This document shows positions 26,460 to 36,707 of a DNA stretch of 64,000 bases, one piece after another (position 1 is the stretch's first letter; every line of letters begins with the position of its first letter). The stretch is taken from contig NZ_QUZT01000010.1 in assembly GCF_004682045.1 (NCBI RefSeq), positions 1-64,000 of the forward strand, in the 5' to 3' direction. The notes beneath the pieces were generated by a model. It saw only the letters and a list, made by a program, of their open reading frames with translations, did no database searches and had not been told where the DNA came from. This DNA comes from Pseudomonas nabeulensis. GTDB lineage: Bacteria > Pseudomonadota > Gammaproteobacteria > Pseudomonadales > Pseudomonadaceae. The position numbers were made by a program, and so were the translations under genes.

Positions 26460-28388
26460 ATGGCTACCGCTACTAACGCACAAAAAATTGCTGGTCTGTA
26501 CGCTGCTTTTTTCGAACGCGCTCCAGATGCAGCCGGTCTGTCCTACTGGGAAGGCCAGTTCACAGGTAACGCTACCGTTAACACCATCGCTGTTCAATTC
26601 GCAGCCAACCCAGTGTTCGCAGCCACCTACGGCTCGCTGACCGACGTTCAATTCGTAAACGCTGTTTACCAGAACGTATTGGGCGCTGCCGGCGACGCTG
26701 CTGGTGTTGACTACTGGGTAAGCCAGCTGAAAACTGGTGGTGCTGACGCTCGCGCTAACTTCGTTGCGCAGTTCGTTAACGACGCACTGACCGTTGACGT
26801 TGCTTCCTTCACCAACCTGACCGCCGAAGAGCGTGCTGTTGCCCAGGGTCGTCAAGACACCCTGACCAACAAAGCCAACGTTGGCCTGCACTTCGCTGAG
26901 AAGTTCGGTGCTGCTTCGAACATCACCGCTACCGGTGACATCACCCAAGATCCTGCGTACCTTGCCGCTCAAGCAGCTATCAAGAACGTAACTGCTGATC
27001 CGGCTACTGCCGCTGCTGCTGAAGGTCGTATCGACATCGCTGTCGGCACTTCTGATCCAGTAGGCTCGCTGGTAGGTCAGAACTCGGCTCTGACCGCTGC
27101 CCTGGTTGACTTGCAAGCTAAAACTGTTGCTGAAGCACAAGCGCTTGAAGCTCTGGCTCTGGCCGATAACGCTGCTGACGCCGCCCCAATCACTGACGCT
27201 GCTTTGCTCGAAAAGTTCGTTACTGATTTTGACGATGCTGCCGCACTGGCCGCAGTTAGCGACGCTAACTCTTCGGTAGCTGATGCTCAGAAAGACGTTG
27301 CAGATTCTACCAATGCTCTGACAGCCGCTCGTGCTTTGAACAGCGACGTGGCTCTGAAAACTGCTGCTACCCAGGCGCAAACAGCTGTCGATAATGACTC
27401 CGCTGTCAAGGCTCTGCAGGTTACTGCTAACAACGCTAAGACTGCACTGGCTTCGACTACCGATCTGGCTGTACTGACTGCGGTACAGGACGCTCTGAGC
27501 GCCTATGTTAAGGCAGGTGGTCTGGTTAGCACTGAGCTGAACGACACCACTAATGTCACTGTTGGTGATCTGGTCAACCAGGTTAACGCAGTATTGAACT
27601 TGAAAGTTGGCGTTGACGGTGATGCAGCCTTTATCGCGGCTGCTCAGAAAACGCTGGTCGAGAATTTCCTCGATGGCGCCGACAATGCTTTTGTAGTTCC
27701 TGTTAGCACTCCTGCTACAGCCTCTGAAACCGCTCTGCAAACCGCTATCACCAAAGCTGAAGCTCGCGACGCGGCTTATGATGCTTCTGTGAAAGCTGAC
27801 CTCGCATTTTCCACCGAAGGTTCTGGCAAAGGCGCTGCACTGCTGGCCGCTGAAGCTGCAGTCACTGCACGTGATGGTCAGATCAAAGCTGTAGCTGATG
27901 CGGCTGCTGCCGTGACGAAAGAGCAAGCTGATCAAGTCAAGGTCGTTGCTGCTTACGACGCGCACACTGCTGCTTCGGATAAAGTTGTTGCTGCTGAAAA
28001 AGCTATCGCTGACCTTGGCTACAACGTCGGCACGCTGACCCCCGGTAAAGACCTGTTCGTAGCTGATGCTGCAAAAGTTGGCGTTGCTGGCACCGTTACT
28101 ATTGGTGCTGGCTTCGCCACCGGCGACGAGCTGTTCATCGGTACTCAGTACAAGTTCGGCGGCGCCACTGACGCTACCAAAACTATTGGTGACCTGTACG
28201 CAGCCGGTAACGCTAGCGCTCTGGAAGTATTCTTCGAGCAGAGCGGTGCTAACACCATCGTTCACGTCGAAGCCAAGGCTTTCGCCAACGCCGGTGCTGC
28301 ACCTGCTAACGATGTTGCAAACATCGTACTGACTGGTGTTAACGCCAACACCCTGACCTTCGAGAACGGTTTCGTTCACGTAGCGTAA
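26460..28388 (+). CDS. DUF4214-domain protein, probable type I secreted surface protein
   Basis: A 642-residue acidic, Ala/Asp/Thr/Val-rich protein with no cysteine and no N-terminal signal peptide. Residues 1-180 form a DUF4214 region (IAGLYAAFFERAPDAAGLSYW, then a second copy-like YQNVLGAAGDAAGVDYW). Residues about 190-540 are Ala-rich and helical. The last 120 residues are strand-rich and end TFENGFVHVA, a hydrophobic C-terminus like uncleaved type I signals. No GGxGxD repeats are seen. Codons are strikingly biased (GCT, GTT, GGT, CTG, AAC, TTC) compared with its neighbours, as in very highly expressed genes. A terminator follows. I infer export by the system at 13354 and display at the cell surface, perhaps S-layer-like. 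Confidence 0.8.
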   Translation: MATATNAQKIAGLYAAFFERAPDAAGLSYWEGQFTGNATVNTIAVQFAANPVFAATYGSLTDVQFVNAVYQNVLGAAGDAAGVDYWVSQLKTGGADARANFVAQFVNDALTVDVASFTNLTAEERAVAQGRQDTLTNKANVGLHFAEKFGAASNITATGDITQDPAYLAAQAAIKNVTADPATAAAAEGRIDIAVGTSDPVGSLVGQNSALTAALVDLQAKTVAEAQALEALALADNAADAAPITDAALLEKFVTDFDDAAALAAVSDANSSVADAQKDVADSTNALTAARALNSDVALKTAATQAQTAVDNDSAVKALQVTANNAKTALASTTDLAVLTAVQDALSAYVKAGGLVSTELNDTTNVTVGDLVNQVNAVLNLKVGVDGDAAFIAAAQKTLVENFLDGADNAFVVPVSTPATASETALQTAITKAEARDAAYDASVKADLAFSTEGSGKGAALLAAEAAVTARDGQIKAVADAAAAVTKEQADQVKVVAAYDAHTAASDKVVAAEKAIADLGYNVGTLTPGKDLFVADAAKVGVAGTVTIGAGFATGDELFIGTQYKFGGATDATKTIGDLYAAGNASALEVFFEQSGANTIVHVEAKAFANAGAAPANDVANIVLTGVNANTLTFENGFVHVA

Positions 28389-28422
28389 GGATTTCTCGCT
28401 GACCTTCGGGTTTGCTTGAAAT

Positions 28423-28452
28423 AAAAAACCCCGGCTTCGGCCGGGGTTTTTT
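28423..28452. terminator. Bidirectional intrinsic terminator
   Basis: AAAAAA, stem CCCCGGC, loop TTCG, complement and TTTTTT. It separates the convergent DUF4214 and galE genes and can serve both. Confidence 0.92.
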
Positions 28453-28476
28453 GTGGGCGGTTATCACGTGTCGGTG

Positions 28477-29490
28477 TCAGGGATAACCCGTCGGGTTTTG
28501 GCGAGTCCAGCGCCATGTATCCGTCATCATGTCTGCCAGGCCACGCGTGGCTTGCCATCCCAGCTCTCGATTGGCCTTGCCGCTATCGGCCCAACACTCG
28601 GCAGTGTCGCCAGGGCGCCGTGCCGCTAGCCGGTATGGGATCTTACATCCGCTGGCCTTCTCAAACGCTTCGATGATTTGCAATACGCTATAGCCGACCC
28701 CCGTGCCCAGATTCCACACCGCAACACCGGTAGCGGCTTCAATGGCATGCAACGCTTTTAGGTGCCCATCCGCCAAGTCCACCACATGGATGTAATCGCG
28801 AACGCCGGTGCCATCAACGGTCTGGTAGTCATTGCCATACACCGCCAGCTCCGCCAGCTTGCCCGCAGCCACTTGGCTGATATACGGCAAGAGGTTGTTG
28901 GGCAGCCCGTTGGGGTTCTCCCCAATCAAACCGCTGCTGTGCGCGCCTATCGGGTTGAAATAGCGCAACAGCGCGATGCTCCAGCGTGGGTCAGCAGCGC
29001 CCAAATCGCTGAGGCAACGCTCTACCATGACCTTCGATTGCCCGTATGGGTTGGTCGCTGAGCCGGTTGGCAGTTGCTCGTGCAGCGGCATCTCGCCAGG
29101 CTCGCCATACACCGTGGCCGATGAGCTGAACACAAGTTTGAAAACGTTGGCGACGGCCATGGCTTCGCACAGGGTGAGCGTGCCGGCGACGTTGTTGCGG
29201 TAATACAGCAACGGTTCGGCAACGCTTTCGCCCACTGCTTTGAGGCCGGCGAAGTGCATGACCGCGTCGATGCTGTGGTCGGCGAAAACACGATCGAGCA
29301 AAGCGCGGTCATTGATATCGCCCTCTACGAATGTCAGTGCGCGGGCGGCTAACTCCTCTACGCGCGAAAGCGAGACTGGCGAACTGTTACAGAGGTTGTC
29401 CAGCACCACCACGTCAAGTCCAGCTTCCAGCAGGGCCAATGTAGTGTGCGAGCCGATATAGCCCGCACCTCCGGTTACCAATATTTTCAT
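28477..29490 (-). CDS. galE: UDP-glucose 4-epimerase
   Basis: A 337-residue short-chain epimerase interconverting UDP-glucose and UDP-galactose (or the N-acetyl forms). The NAD loop is GGAGYIGSHT at residues 7-16; the YGQSK catalytic motif is visible (NPYGQSKVMVE), and ARRPGDTAECWAD is the GalE-type C-terminal motif. ATG 29490 is chosen because the protein then begins MKILVTGGAGYIG; the upstream open part (to 29610) is unrelated. It is transcribed together with, or just after, the glycosyltransferase at 29565. It would supply a galactose-type precursor for the surface glycan. Confidence 0.92.
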   Translation of the reverse strand: MKILVTGGAGYIGSHTTLALLEAGLDVVVLDNLCNSSPVSLSRVEELAARALTFVEGDINDRALLDRVFADHSIDAVMHFAGLKAVGESVAEPLLYYRNNVAGTLTLCEAMAVANVFKLVFSSSATVYGEPGEMPLHEQLPTGSATNPYGQSKVMVERCLSDLGAADPRWSIALLRYFNPIGAHSSGLIGENPNGLPNNLLPYISQVAAGKLAELAVYGNDYQTVDGTGVRDYIHVVDLADGHLKALHAIEAATGVAVWNLGTGVGYSVLQIIEAFEKASGCKIPYRLAARRPGDTAECWADSGKANRELGWQATRGLADMMTDTWRWTRQNPTGYP

Positions 29491-29564
29491 ATCAGTCGAA
29501 TACTCCTTTATGTAATAGGTGGGAATCCTTACCCTTCCGCGTTTGAAGGGCGGGCAAAGGCAGC

Positions 29565-30707
29565 TTAACCCAGCACCTTTGTATACACCTCCAAGGTTTG
29601 CCGGGCACATTCATGCCAGGTGTAATGCCGTGCGCGCTGCAGACCGCTGCGCACTTTGTGCTCGCGCAGTGGCGCATCGGTCAACACAGCCTGCAGCGCT
29701 GCGTGGATGCTGTCCACGCAGTGTGGGTCTACCTCCCACGCGGCACCGGCAGCCACTTCCGGCAACGAGCTGCTATTGGACGCGATCACTGGGCACTGCG
29801 CCGCGAACGCTTCAATCACCGGCAGTCCGAAACCTTCATATAAAGAAGGAAACACCAGTGCACTGGCGCTTTGCAGCAGCGCGAACACATCGCTCTGTGG
29901 CAAATAACGCAGCCAGCGCCCTTCGCCGGCTCGTTCCAGCGCTTCCAATTGAGGCAGCAGGTCGCCGTTATTCCAGCCGTCTCGTCCCACAATCACCAGC
30001 GGATGGGCCTTGCGCACATTGGCCGGAAGCTGTTTAAACGCCTGAAGTGTGCGCAGCAGGTTTTTTCTCGGTTGCAACGTGCCTATGAACAGAAAAAACC
30101 CCGGTGGCAACTGATGCTTCGTCAGCACGATCTCGCGTTGTTCCGGATCGACGCGCTGAAAATAGGCGGGGTCAACACCCAGCGGTGTGACGCTGATGCG
30201 CTCGGGTGCAATGTTCAGATGATGAATCATGTCCTGACGGCTGTGCTGCGAAATGGTGATGATGTGGTCTGCCTTGAAAATCGACTGTTTGAACAGCCAA
30301 CTCTTGAGCGGACGCAGGTTGTTCTTGATCCACTCCGGGTGCAGCAATGGAATCAGGTCCATGATAGTGGCGATCGTGGGCACGCCAGCGATATTGGGTA
30401 TCAGATGATCGGTGGCGTGAAACAGGTCTATGCTGCCGGCAATCGCTTTTGAGCTAGGCAAGGTGAGACCCATGCTTCCACTGAGCAGGGCATGCACTGG
30501 AAAGTTTTTGGCCAGCCGTCGCGGAGCGCCGCAGGGAAGCGGCGGCCAGTCACGACCAAATGCATACGGCTGCACGTGAATAGCGTCCGGTGAGAGTTCG
30601 TTCAGCCCCTGCCAGAGCGCGCTAGTATAAGTACCGATACCATCATGATGGCCAGCACGTGCGCCATTTGCCCAGACGGTACAACCATAGCCAAGTTTCA
30701 TATCCAA
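29565..30707 (-). CDS. Glycosyltransferase family 4
   Basis: A 380-residue GT-B enzyme with N-terminal GHHDGIGTYTSALWQGL and C-terminal donor site FIGTLQPRKNLLRTLQAF plus SLYEGFGLPVIEAFAAQCPV. The closest relatives I recall are mannosyl/rhamnosyl transferases of D-rhamnan (A-band-like) clusters, in line with the GDP-sugar genes here. ATG at 30707 or 30701 are both possible. It is divergent from the mannose-1-phosphate guanylyltransferase at 31047 across a 340-base AT-rich spacer. Confidence 0.87.
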   Translation of the reverse strand: MDMKLGYGCTVWANGARAGHHDGIGTYTSALWQGLNELSPDAIHVQPYAFGRDWPPLPCGAPRRLAKNFPVHALLSGSMGLTLPSSKAIAGSIDLFHATDHLIPNIAGVPTIATIMDLIPLLHPEWIKNNLRPLKSWLFKQSIFKADHIITISQHSRQDMIHHLNIAPERISVTPLGVDPAYFQRVDPEQREIVLTKHQLPPGFFLFIGTLQPRKNLLRTLQAFKQLPANVRKAHPLVIVGRDGWNNGDLLPQLEALERAGEGRWLRYLPQSDVFALLQSASALVFPSLYEGFGLPVIEAFAAQCPVIASNSSSLPEVAAGAAWEVDPHCVDSIHAALQAVLTDAPLREHKVRSGLQRARHYTWHECARQTLEVYTKVLG

Positions 30708-31046
30708 GCTGTCTCGTCTTGTCGAGGATTGAGCCCATAGCGCTCAGCCCTCAAGTTGGGTAGGTCGGTTAATACAGTACCGATGTTGGGCGCTGAGGTT
30801 ACCATATTTGCGTGTAACTGAGCGCAAAGCGTAATCGTTAACTAATGGCTGGAGATATATAACTAACTACAATTAAATTCGGCTATAAAATCCATTGTTG
30901 ATTTATATTTTAATGTTAACTTTGGATTAATATACCAGCTGCGTGGACATCGTTTTCGGTCATTAGTAATCAGGTTGCATTCGTGGGAAACCAATTGGAT
31001 AATGCCAGCATCGTTCGCGCCTGCGGCGAAAAGCATGGAGTTCCCG
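30708..31046. other. AT-rich divergent promoter region
   Basis: A 339-base spacer between divergent sugar genes, clearly richer in A+T than its surroundings (especially 30835-30960). Several TATAAT-like and TTGTTGA-like hexamers occur, but I cannot single out a promoter. Divergent control of the two flanking genes is likely. Confidence 0.5.
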
Positions 31047-32468
31047 ATGTTTACCCCTGTAATCCTGGCTGGCGGTAATGGTTCGCGCCTTTGGCCGCTT
31101 TCGCGCCAGAGTTTTCCCAAGCAATTTCTGGCTCTGGATGGCCAAGATCAGGGTACCATGTTCCAGCGCACGTTGGCCCGTCTGCGGGGCCTGGATCATT
31201 CGCCTGCTGTGATAGTCAGTAATGAAAAACATCGCTTTATTGTGGCCGAGCAATTGCGAGTGGCCAATGTTGCTAGTCGTCGTATTATCTTAGAACCGCT
31301 GGCGCGCAATACTGCTCCGGCCATCGCCTTGGCGGCACTGGAGGCTATGGCAGATGGTAGTGACCCGATTTTGCTGGTGCTGTCGGCGGACCATCATATT
31401 CATGATGAAGACGCTTTTCGTGAAGCCGTGCGCGTAGCTCAGATCCATGCTGAAGCTGGCCGCCTGGTGACATTTGGGATTACTCCTACTAGCGCAGAAA
31501 CCGGCTTTGGTTACATCCAGTGCGGTCAGGCAGTGGAAAGGGGCGGCTTTGCCATTGGGGCATTCAAGGAAAAGCCATCTCCGGAATTGGCCGCCCAATA
31601 CCTGAATTCAGGAGAATACCTGTGGAACAGTGGAATGTTTATGTTTCGGGGCTCGGTGTTCCTAGGAGAGCTAGAGCGGCACCGCCCTGATATATTGAGC
31701 GCTTGTCGGGTCGCCATGGAGCATGCGCAGATCGACAGACACTTCACTCATGTGCAGGCCGAACAGTTCTCATTATGCGAGGAGGAGTCGGTAGATTACG
31801 CTGTGATGGAGCGCACTACTGCCGGCCTTGTCGTCCCGCTAAATGCAGGCTGGAACGACTTGGGTAGCTGGTCGGCGATCTGGGATGTGGGGCCCCATGA
31901 TGCCAACTCCAATCGCCTTGAGGGCGACGTGATAGCCCTGGGCACACGAGATTGCCTTGTACAGTCTCATCACCGACTGGTCGCGGCGGTTGGCGTTGAA
32001 AATCTTATCATCATCGAGACCAAGGATGCGGTGCTGATTGCTAGCAAGCATGACAGTCAACAGGTCAGGGATGTAGTCAGGCACCTGCAGGCCGGAGATC
32101 GTTCGGAGTTCGTCAGTCATCCATTGGTCAACCGCCCTTGGGGGCATTACGACACAGTGGACAAGGGCGAGCGTTACCAAGTCAAGCGCATTAGCGTGTT
32201 ACCTGGAGAATCTCTATCTTTGCAGCTGCACTATCACCGAGCTGAACATTGGATTGTGGTATCAGGTACCGCACGTGTCATCTGCGGCGAGCAAGAGCTG
32301 ATCCTGTCGGAAAACCAATCTACATACATCCCGCTGGGCGTCCGGCATTCGCTGTCTAACCCGGGCAAGGTGCCGTTGGAGCTAATTGAAGTGCAATCGG
32401 GTGTTTACTTGGGAGAGGACGACATCGTGCGCTTCGAAGACCGCTACGGGCGTCTGGAAAATAGTTAG
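31047..32468 (+). CDS. Mannose-1-phosphate guanylyltransferase / mannose-6-phosphate isomerase
   Basis: A 473-residue bifunctional type II enzyme (AlgA/WbpW/ManC family) that makes GDP-mannose. The pyrophosphorylase signature FTPVILAGGNGSRLWPLSR is at residues 2-20 and FPKQFLAL follows; the C-terminal isomerase cupin has RPWGHYDTVDKGERYQVKRI and LQLHYHRAEHWIVVSGTA with metal-binding His residues. ATG 31047 has GGAG six bases upstream. It feeds Gmd/Rmd encoded at 17839-19801. As an island copy it is probably extra to chromosomal algA. Confidence 0.93.
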   Translation: MFTPVILAGGNGSRLWPLSRQSFPKQFLALDGQDQGTMFQRTLARLRGLDHSPAVIVSNEKHRFIVAEQLRVANVASRRIILEPLARNTAPAIALAALEAMADGSDPILLVLSADHHIHDEDAFREAVRVAQIHAEAGRLVTFGITPTSAETGFGYIQCGQAVERGGFAIGAFKEKPSPELAAQYLNSGEYLWNSGMFMFRGSVFLGELERHRPDILSACRVAMEHAQIDRHFTHVQAEQFSLCEEESVDYAVMERTTAGLVVPLNAGWNDLGSWSAIWDVGPHDANSNRLEGDVIALGTRDCLVQSHHRLVAAVGVENLIIIETKDAVLIASKHDSQQVRDVVRHLQAGDRSEFVSHPLVNRPWGHYDTVDKGERYQVKRISVLPGESLSLQLHYHRAEHWIVVSGTARVICGEQELILSENQSTYIPLGVRHSLSNPGKVPLELIEVQSGVYLGEDDIVRFEDRYGRLENS

Positions 32469-32995
32469 CCATTACTCGTGTGGCTGTAGGATTAATTATC
32501 TAAGGTAGTCGTGCGTTCACGCGGGATTATCGAACCTCTGATTGCCTCATTCTCGCTGATCGGTCATGGGTGCATCTGCGGGTCGGCGGCTCAGAAAGGA
32601 ATACGAAATAAATGCTGGCGCCGGCTTGCCTCTTCCGGCGTAGGGGGAACGTAATCGTACGGGGTGTATGAAGTGCTGGTGCGTTTGCGCAGTGAGGAGG
32701 CGTAGCTGGATGTTGACCCACTGTAGTATGCGCCAGGAATGCGCCGGAGCGTATTGTTGATGTTGATATTAATGCTTGCGTGTCTCTGAAGAGTATTCTA
32801 AGACTATAAAATTTGCGGAGCGGTATTCAGTTAATGCGTTGTTACGTTGCTTGGGTTGGGCGCGTTACGTTGCGCCGCAACAACACTACTTGCTTGAGAT
32901 TTCAGTCCAATCGACGTATATCGTTAAGGTAGTCGGATTAGGAGCTTGTCAGCGAGAGCGCCTGCCAAGCGAATGATTTATGTCATGAAGTCTAC
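32469..32995. other. Intergenic, no gene supported
   Basis: About 525 bases after the guanylyltransferase. The short open frames here have no ribosome binding site and no protein-like composition. It marks the change from the intact surface locus to the decayed right half of the island. Confidence 0.55.
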
Positions 32996-33325
32996 CTATA
33001 CCGACACGACCGAAATCACTTCGATAAATTTAAATTTTTTCCTTGCCTTTCGAGTAGCATCTTGCTCCGCTACCAGTGAGCTCAGCGTATCAGCCTCATG
33101 TATTAGCTCATACATTTCGCCTTCAAATTCATTCCCCACCCGCAGCGTAACCCTTATTCTGGGAGTAAAGCCCGTTAACACTGTCTTCTTTTTTGCGAGT
33201 TTTGGCAGCTCTGCGATGGTGGCGTTCGTGCCGAGCTTTCTTTCATTCGCAGTCGCCGGACTCGTAGCCTCAAGCCCTCCAAACAGTGCGCGTCGCATCT
33301 CTTCTTCTGTCAGTTCTGTAGCCAT
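32996..33325 (-). CDS. Hypothetical protein (109 aa), island gene
   Basis: Soluble, basic at its C-terminus. It begins MATELTEEEMRRALFGG and ends with a strand-like ARKKFKFIEVISVVSV; the middle is Ala/Lys rich. The composition and even codon use look genuine. It resembles small orphan proteins of Pseudomonas integrative elements, but I cannot give a function. ATG 33325 is preferred (TGAG about 8 bases upstream); an in-frame ATG at 33346 has no ribosome binding site. Confidence 0.55.
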   Translation of the reverse strand: MATELTEEEMRRALFGGLEATSPATANERKLGTNATIAELPKLAKKKTVLTGFTPRIRVTLRVGNEFEGEMYELIHEADTLSSLVAEQDATRKARKKFKFIEVISVVSV

Positions 33326-33373
33326 ATTATTTCTCAACAAAGACATTGTTTGTAAAGTTATTCATCGCAATTG

Positions 33374-34074
33374 ATCCCGCTGGGAAAAGTATTTACGATG
33401 AATTAAAAAATTTTTTATTAAGTATTCTCTCTACCGTGTGTTGAAAAAATATACCAAAAACTATGAGCGGTGAAATACGCGCTAATTGTTGGCACTACAG
33501 GCCGAAATTAACGTCGAAGTAACTGAGTGGGCTGGGAATACGTGTAGGATTGGATCTAATGCTATTCCCAGTCAGTAAGCTCAGCATATCGTTGGCGCGT
33601 TTCGCCGCTCTCTCTGCTTCGTAAGGCGTTCAGCCGTCATTTTTAGGTTATATTCTTGGTCTAACCGAGACAGTAGACCTTCCTCGAGCCGTAAGCGGCA
33701 GGTAAATGAAATTCCGCCGCTGCGCCTAATTTTGCCGGAGTCGCAGCGAAAGGCGTCGGCGCTTCATGGTGATATGCCGTTTGCCCGGAGAGCGGTAATA
33801 CTGCTAATCCGTCTAGCGCAAAATGCGGTTGAAGGATGCATGTAAGATCGCATAGCTTCCTTCATCAAATAGCTGCAGGTAACTATGGTGCTAATCTGAC
33901 TTGGCGGCAGATTGGCATTGGATTTTCTTTCACGCGATCCGCAGTGCTTGTCGCTCAAGTGCACTAAGAGCGTCGCGCGGTTTTGGCATGAAAGCTCTGC
34001 GAATATAACGTGGCGGTCCTAACGGTAACCGTTGCGGCAGACGCTGCTCCTACTTCTATTAGGTCGAATTTTTT
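33374..34074. other. Gene-poor, probably decayed island DNA
   Basis: About 700 bases without a supportable gene. The part 33400-33480 is AT-rich. Between 33650 and 34060 the composition is coding-like, but every frame is interrupted, suggesting a decayed gene whose family I cannot identify. Confidence 0.45.
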
Positions 34075-34287
34075 CTACGCCATCCGTCCCTCGGAATAGC
34101 CTGTCAGCCGATCTTCATCCGCACGAAGCACTGCACACATTCGCAACAAAGCTTGGGCATCTGCCTCGTTGCCTGCAAGACTCAAGCGCTCGGCAATTCT
34201 CCTAAGCTCTACAGCGGACCACTTGAGGTCAGAGGCGATGCCTTGCAAGTCGCGCTTTATGTCTAGGCTGGGAGCATTGGTTTTCAT
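34075..34287 (-). CDS. Small helical protein (70 aa)
   Basis: A 70-residue protein predicted to be almost entirely helical, beginning MKTNAPSLDIKRDLQGIASDL, with regular heptad-like spacing (ELRRIAERLSLAGNEADAQALLRMCAVL). ATG 34287 has TTAGG about 9 bases upstream; the frame is open to 34368, but that part is less convincing. It resembles small orphan genes in Pseudomonas integrative elements. Function unknown. Confidence 0.5.
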   Translation of the reverse strand: MKTNAPSLDIKRDLQGIASDLKWSAVELRRIAERLSLAGNEADAQALLRMCAVLRADEDRLTGYSEGRMA

Positions 34288-34407
34288 TTTTAACCTAATA
34301 TCGTCGGCTAGTCTCTGGCTTATATATTCTACCGGTATGGCAGTGAGTTTGAAAATTGCCTGCGCCACATCAAGGCTGGATTTAAATCGCCTTCAAGCAA
34401 GAGCCAT

Positions 34408-34569
34408 CTATAATCCGCGGCACGCAGACTGGCGAAGCTGCGACTGGGCCTCCCGATATTCCTGCTGTGTCATAGGCATATTGCCTTTAGGAAAAAAGTG
34501 CGGTTCTGATGTTCTAGTCGCGCAACCCATAAGCATTAACGGTAATAATAGAACAATTATCTTCGACAT
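34408..34569 (-). CDS. Small lipoprotein (53 aa)
   Basis: A tiny predicted lipoprotein: signal peptide MSKIIVLLLPLMLMGC with the lipobox cysteine at 16, then a short polar helix (TQQEYREAQSQLRQSACRGL). ATG 34569 has AAGGA six bases upstream. It lies upstream of, and on the same strand as, the 70-residue gene. Small lipoproteins of this size occur in conjugative or integrative modules, but no further assignment is possible. Confidence 0.6.
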   Translation of the reverse strand: MSKIIVLLLPLMLMGCATRTSEPHFFPKGNMPMTQQEYREAQSQLRQSACRGL

Positions 34570-34689
34570 GTCTATCCTTGGAGTAGGTGAGCTTTCTGAT
34601 TTCCAATTCGTAGCAGCCCTCTGCTGATGCACAGTTATTGTTTGGTCTGATAAGCGGCACCGTCTCATAATCTTGTGAGGAAACGTCAT

Positions 34690-35613
34690 CTAGTCCACGC
34701 ACCGGCATTCAAATGACCACAGCTCTTATCAAAGTTAACAGTCGAAGAGTCCGGTTCAGCGGTTTCAAAAAAAGCTTCGCTCCGCCACATTCAAGCTTTT
34801 TGAGTGTCGCAACCTTACTATTGGTAGCTTGATTACGTCCAGCACTCCCCAAGTGCGGCATCATCGTGGGTATCAACAACAATCAGGGGCCCGTGCGCGA
34901 TGCTGTAACCTACGGAGGAGGTTCTGGAATCAATTTTTATCTCACGCCACACGTCCCGTCTTTGAATCATACCTCAAATAGTCGTATCGGTCAGAATACC
35001 GGGAAGGTGGGGCTACTGGCTTATGATGTCATGTAAAAATAATTTTTGCACCCCATCCAACTGCGACCGTGGCAAAGTCACATGTATCTTCATCTGGTAG
35101 GCCGCGCAGCAGGAGGGTGCGAAGCAACATAAGGCGTTCCTCTGCGTATCGTTGAGCACGAGCCCTCAACCAACTGAATTCACATCCCTATAACTGAAAC
35201 CCATAAAATGTATATCTACCCCGTTAGATAATGACGCTCGAAGGTAAGTGGCTGGTGGTCTTAGATAACATGCGCAAAGCTTGTGTTTTGTGTGCGATCG
35301 TTTCGTACTGGGCCTCGCGATAGAAAATCGATGAGCGTTGTGCGCAGGTTAAGCGATTATGGGGGGATCTGCAATTTCGTGGTCAATTTGACCAGGGGAG
35401 TCACTGGACAATGACTGCTTCTGGTCCGGAGTGTGTATAAACGCAGTTCGGTGTTCTTGATGTTTTGTTATCGCGATCGGTCAACCGCTCATGTGCTGCG
35501 CATTGCCTTTCGAATGGGGCTGCCGCTGTCAACTGCTATCGAGGCACTGTCGACCGCAGGCAAAGCCTCAAAACATCTATAAAAAGACGACAGTTTCTAT
35601 GCTGCGAGCGCTT
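34690..35613. other. Gene-poor, decayed island DNA
   Basis: About 920 bases with no supportable gene. A frame without stops from about 34866 to 35036 (reading IIVGINNNQGP and ending AYDVM) has no start and may be a gene fragment. The rest shows no repeat, RNA or family that I can recognise. It precedes a transposase relic. Confidence 0.45.
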
Positions 35614-36690
35614 TCAGCAGGCTCGTATTGCCAATGATTTTATCACCCGTTTCAAGTTGCGGGCGAGCACGTTCAGGCTCATCTGTGCACTCGCCCCGAT
35701 CAGCTTTTGCGTCATGAAATGCGTCGCACATCTATTGTTTAAGCGCTTCGAAGGGATGCTACACCGTCCGTTTTCGGTCCGCATCATCTCCGACGCATTG
35801 CTCAGCCGGTTCTGCATTTTCTCCAATACGGCGTCATGCTCCCATCGCCGAACTCGCCGTTGGGTGCTCGGTGTACGCTTCGATTTCAGCACGCATCCCT
35901 GGAAATTAGAACTACAGTAACGGTGGACGTCAGGCTTTTGGGAATATTGGTATAGCGCCGAAACAATATCTCTCCAGCGGGCAAACGCATTCGTTTTTGC
36001 CGCATCTTAGATGAAGGCATGCAATTGAAATGCCCGTCTGCTTTGGCTCCAGCGATCATCGGCTTGGGCACATCGGCGGTGATTCCCGCATCGTGACAAG
36101 CCAGGATTTGCTCACTACTGGAGTAAACTCGGTCAGCCACGAACGACACTGCCTGAAGCTATAGCGTCGCGAGCCTGCTTGGCCATCGAACTGAGTTGAT
36201 CGCGCGAAACCGGCGTTGGTCCTCTCATGTGCAGCGATCAAATAGTGTTGAATATCGGCGGCTGTCTGCACGGTAGCCGAGGATTCCCGTACTGCGGATC
36301 ATCACGGAACGGCTATCTGAATAGCTTAATGAGACCTTTTTATCCCGGCGAGTCATTGAGCTGGATTTCGATGGCTTGAAGCTTTTTTATTTGAATTGAG
36401 CTTTGGCGATTTCCTCTTCCCGCCGCCCGGCGCTGGGCTCGAAAGCTGTAGGTTCTTGCTGATCGGCCGCACCGAGTGCGGCTAGTTCATAGTTGATGGT
36501 CGATACAATCTCTTCCATTCGCCGCTTCAATTTGGCGCGGGTGGCATTGCGGTCGCGGTTGTTGACTGCTTGGAATTTACTATCATCGATGTCGGCCAGA
36601 TTCTTTCCAAACATTCCCAACTGTTGACATAGCACAACGAACTGGCGGCAAACGCCTCGGGTGTCCGAATGAACGTTGAACGGGTGTCCG
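35614..36690 (-). pseudogene. Decayed IS1182-like DDE transposase
   Basis: Fragments of one transposase appear in order across several frames on the minus strand: RQFVVLCQQLGMFGKNLADID and KFQAVNNRDRN (36387-36650), QTAADIQHYLIAAHE (36210-36270), VADRVYSSSEQILACHDAGIT (36060-36145), then RWEHDAVLEKMQNRL and MSLNVLARNLKRVI (35614-35850). These match the conserved blocks of IS1182-type transposases, including the ADRGY segment near a catalytic acidic residue. There are at least three frameshifts and the N-terminal part is missing. Its upstream end abuts an integrase relic. Confidence 0.8.
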
Positions 36691-36707
36691 GATGTTGGTG
36701 GCCTGAA

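Noticed and set aside
26442..28379. A 645-codon open frame antisense to nearly the whole DUF4214 gene
   Set aside because: It is the mirror of a low-complexity, GCT-rich gene, which removes stops on the other strand. Its product is a Ser/Val/Gln-rich string with no domain and no ribosome binding site.
35465..35920. 151-codon + strand open frame
   Set aside because: It is antisense to clear transposase-relic blocks and has a Cys/Ser/Arg-rich composition.
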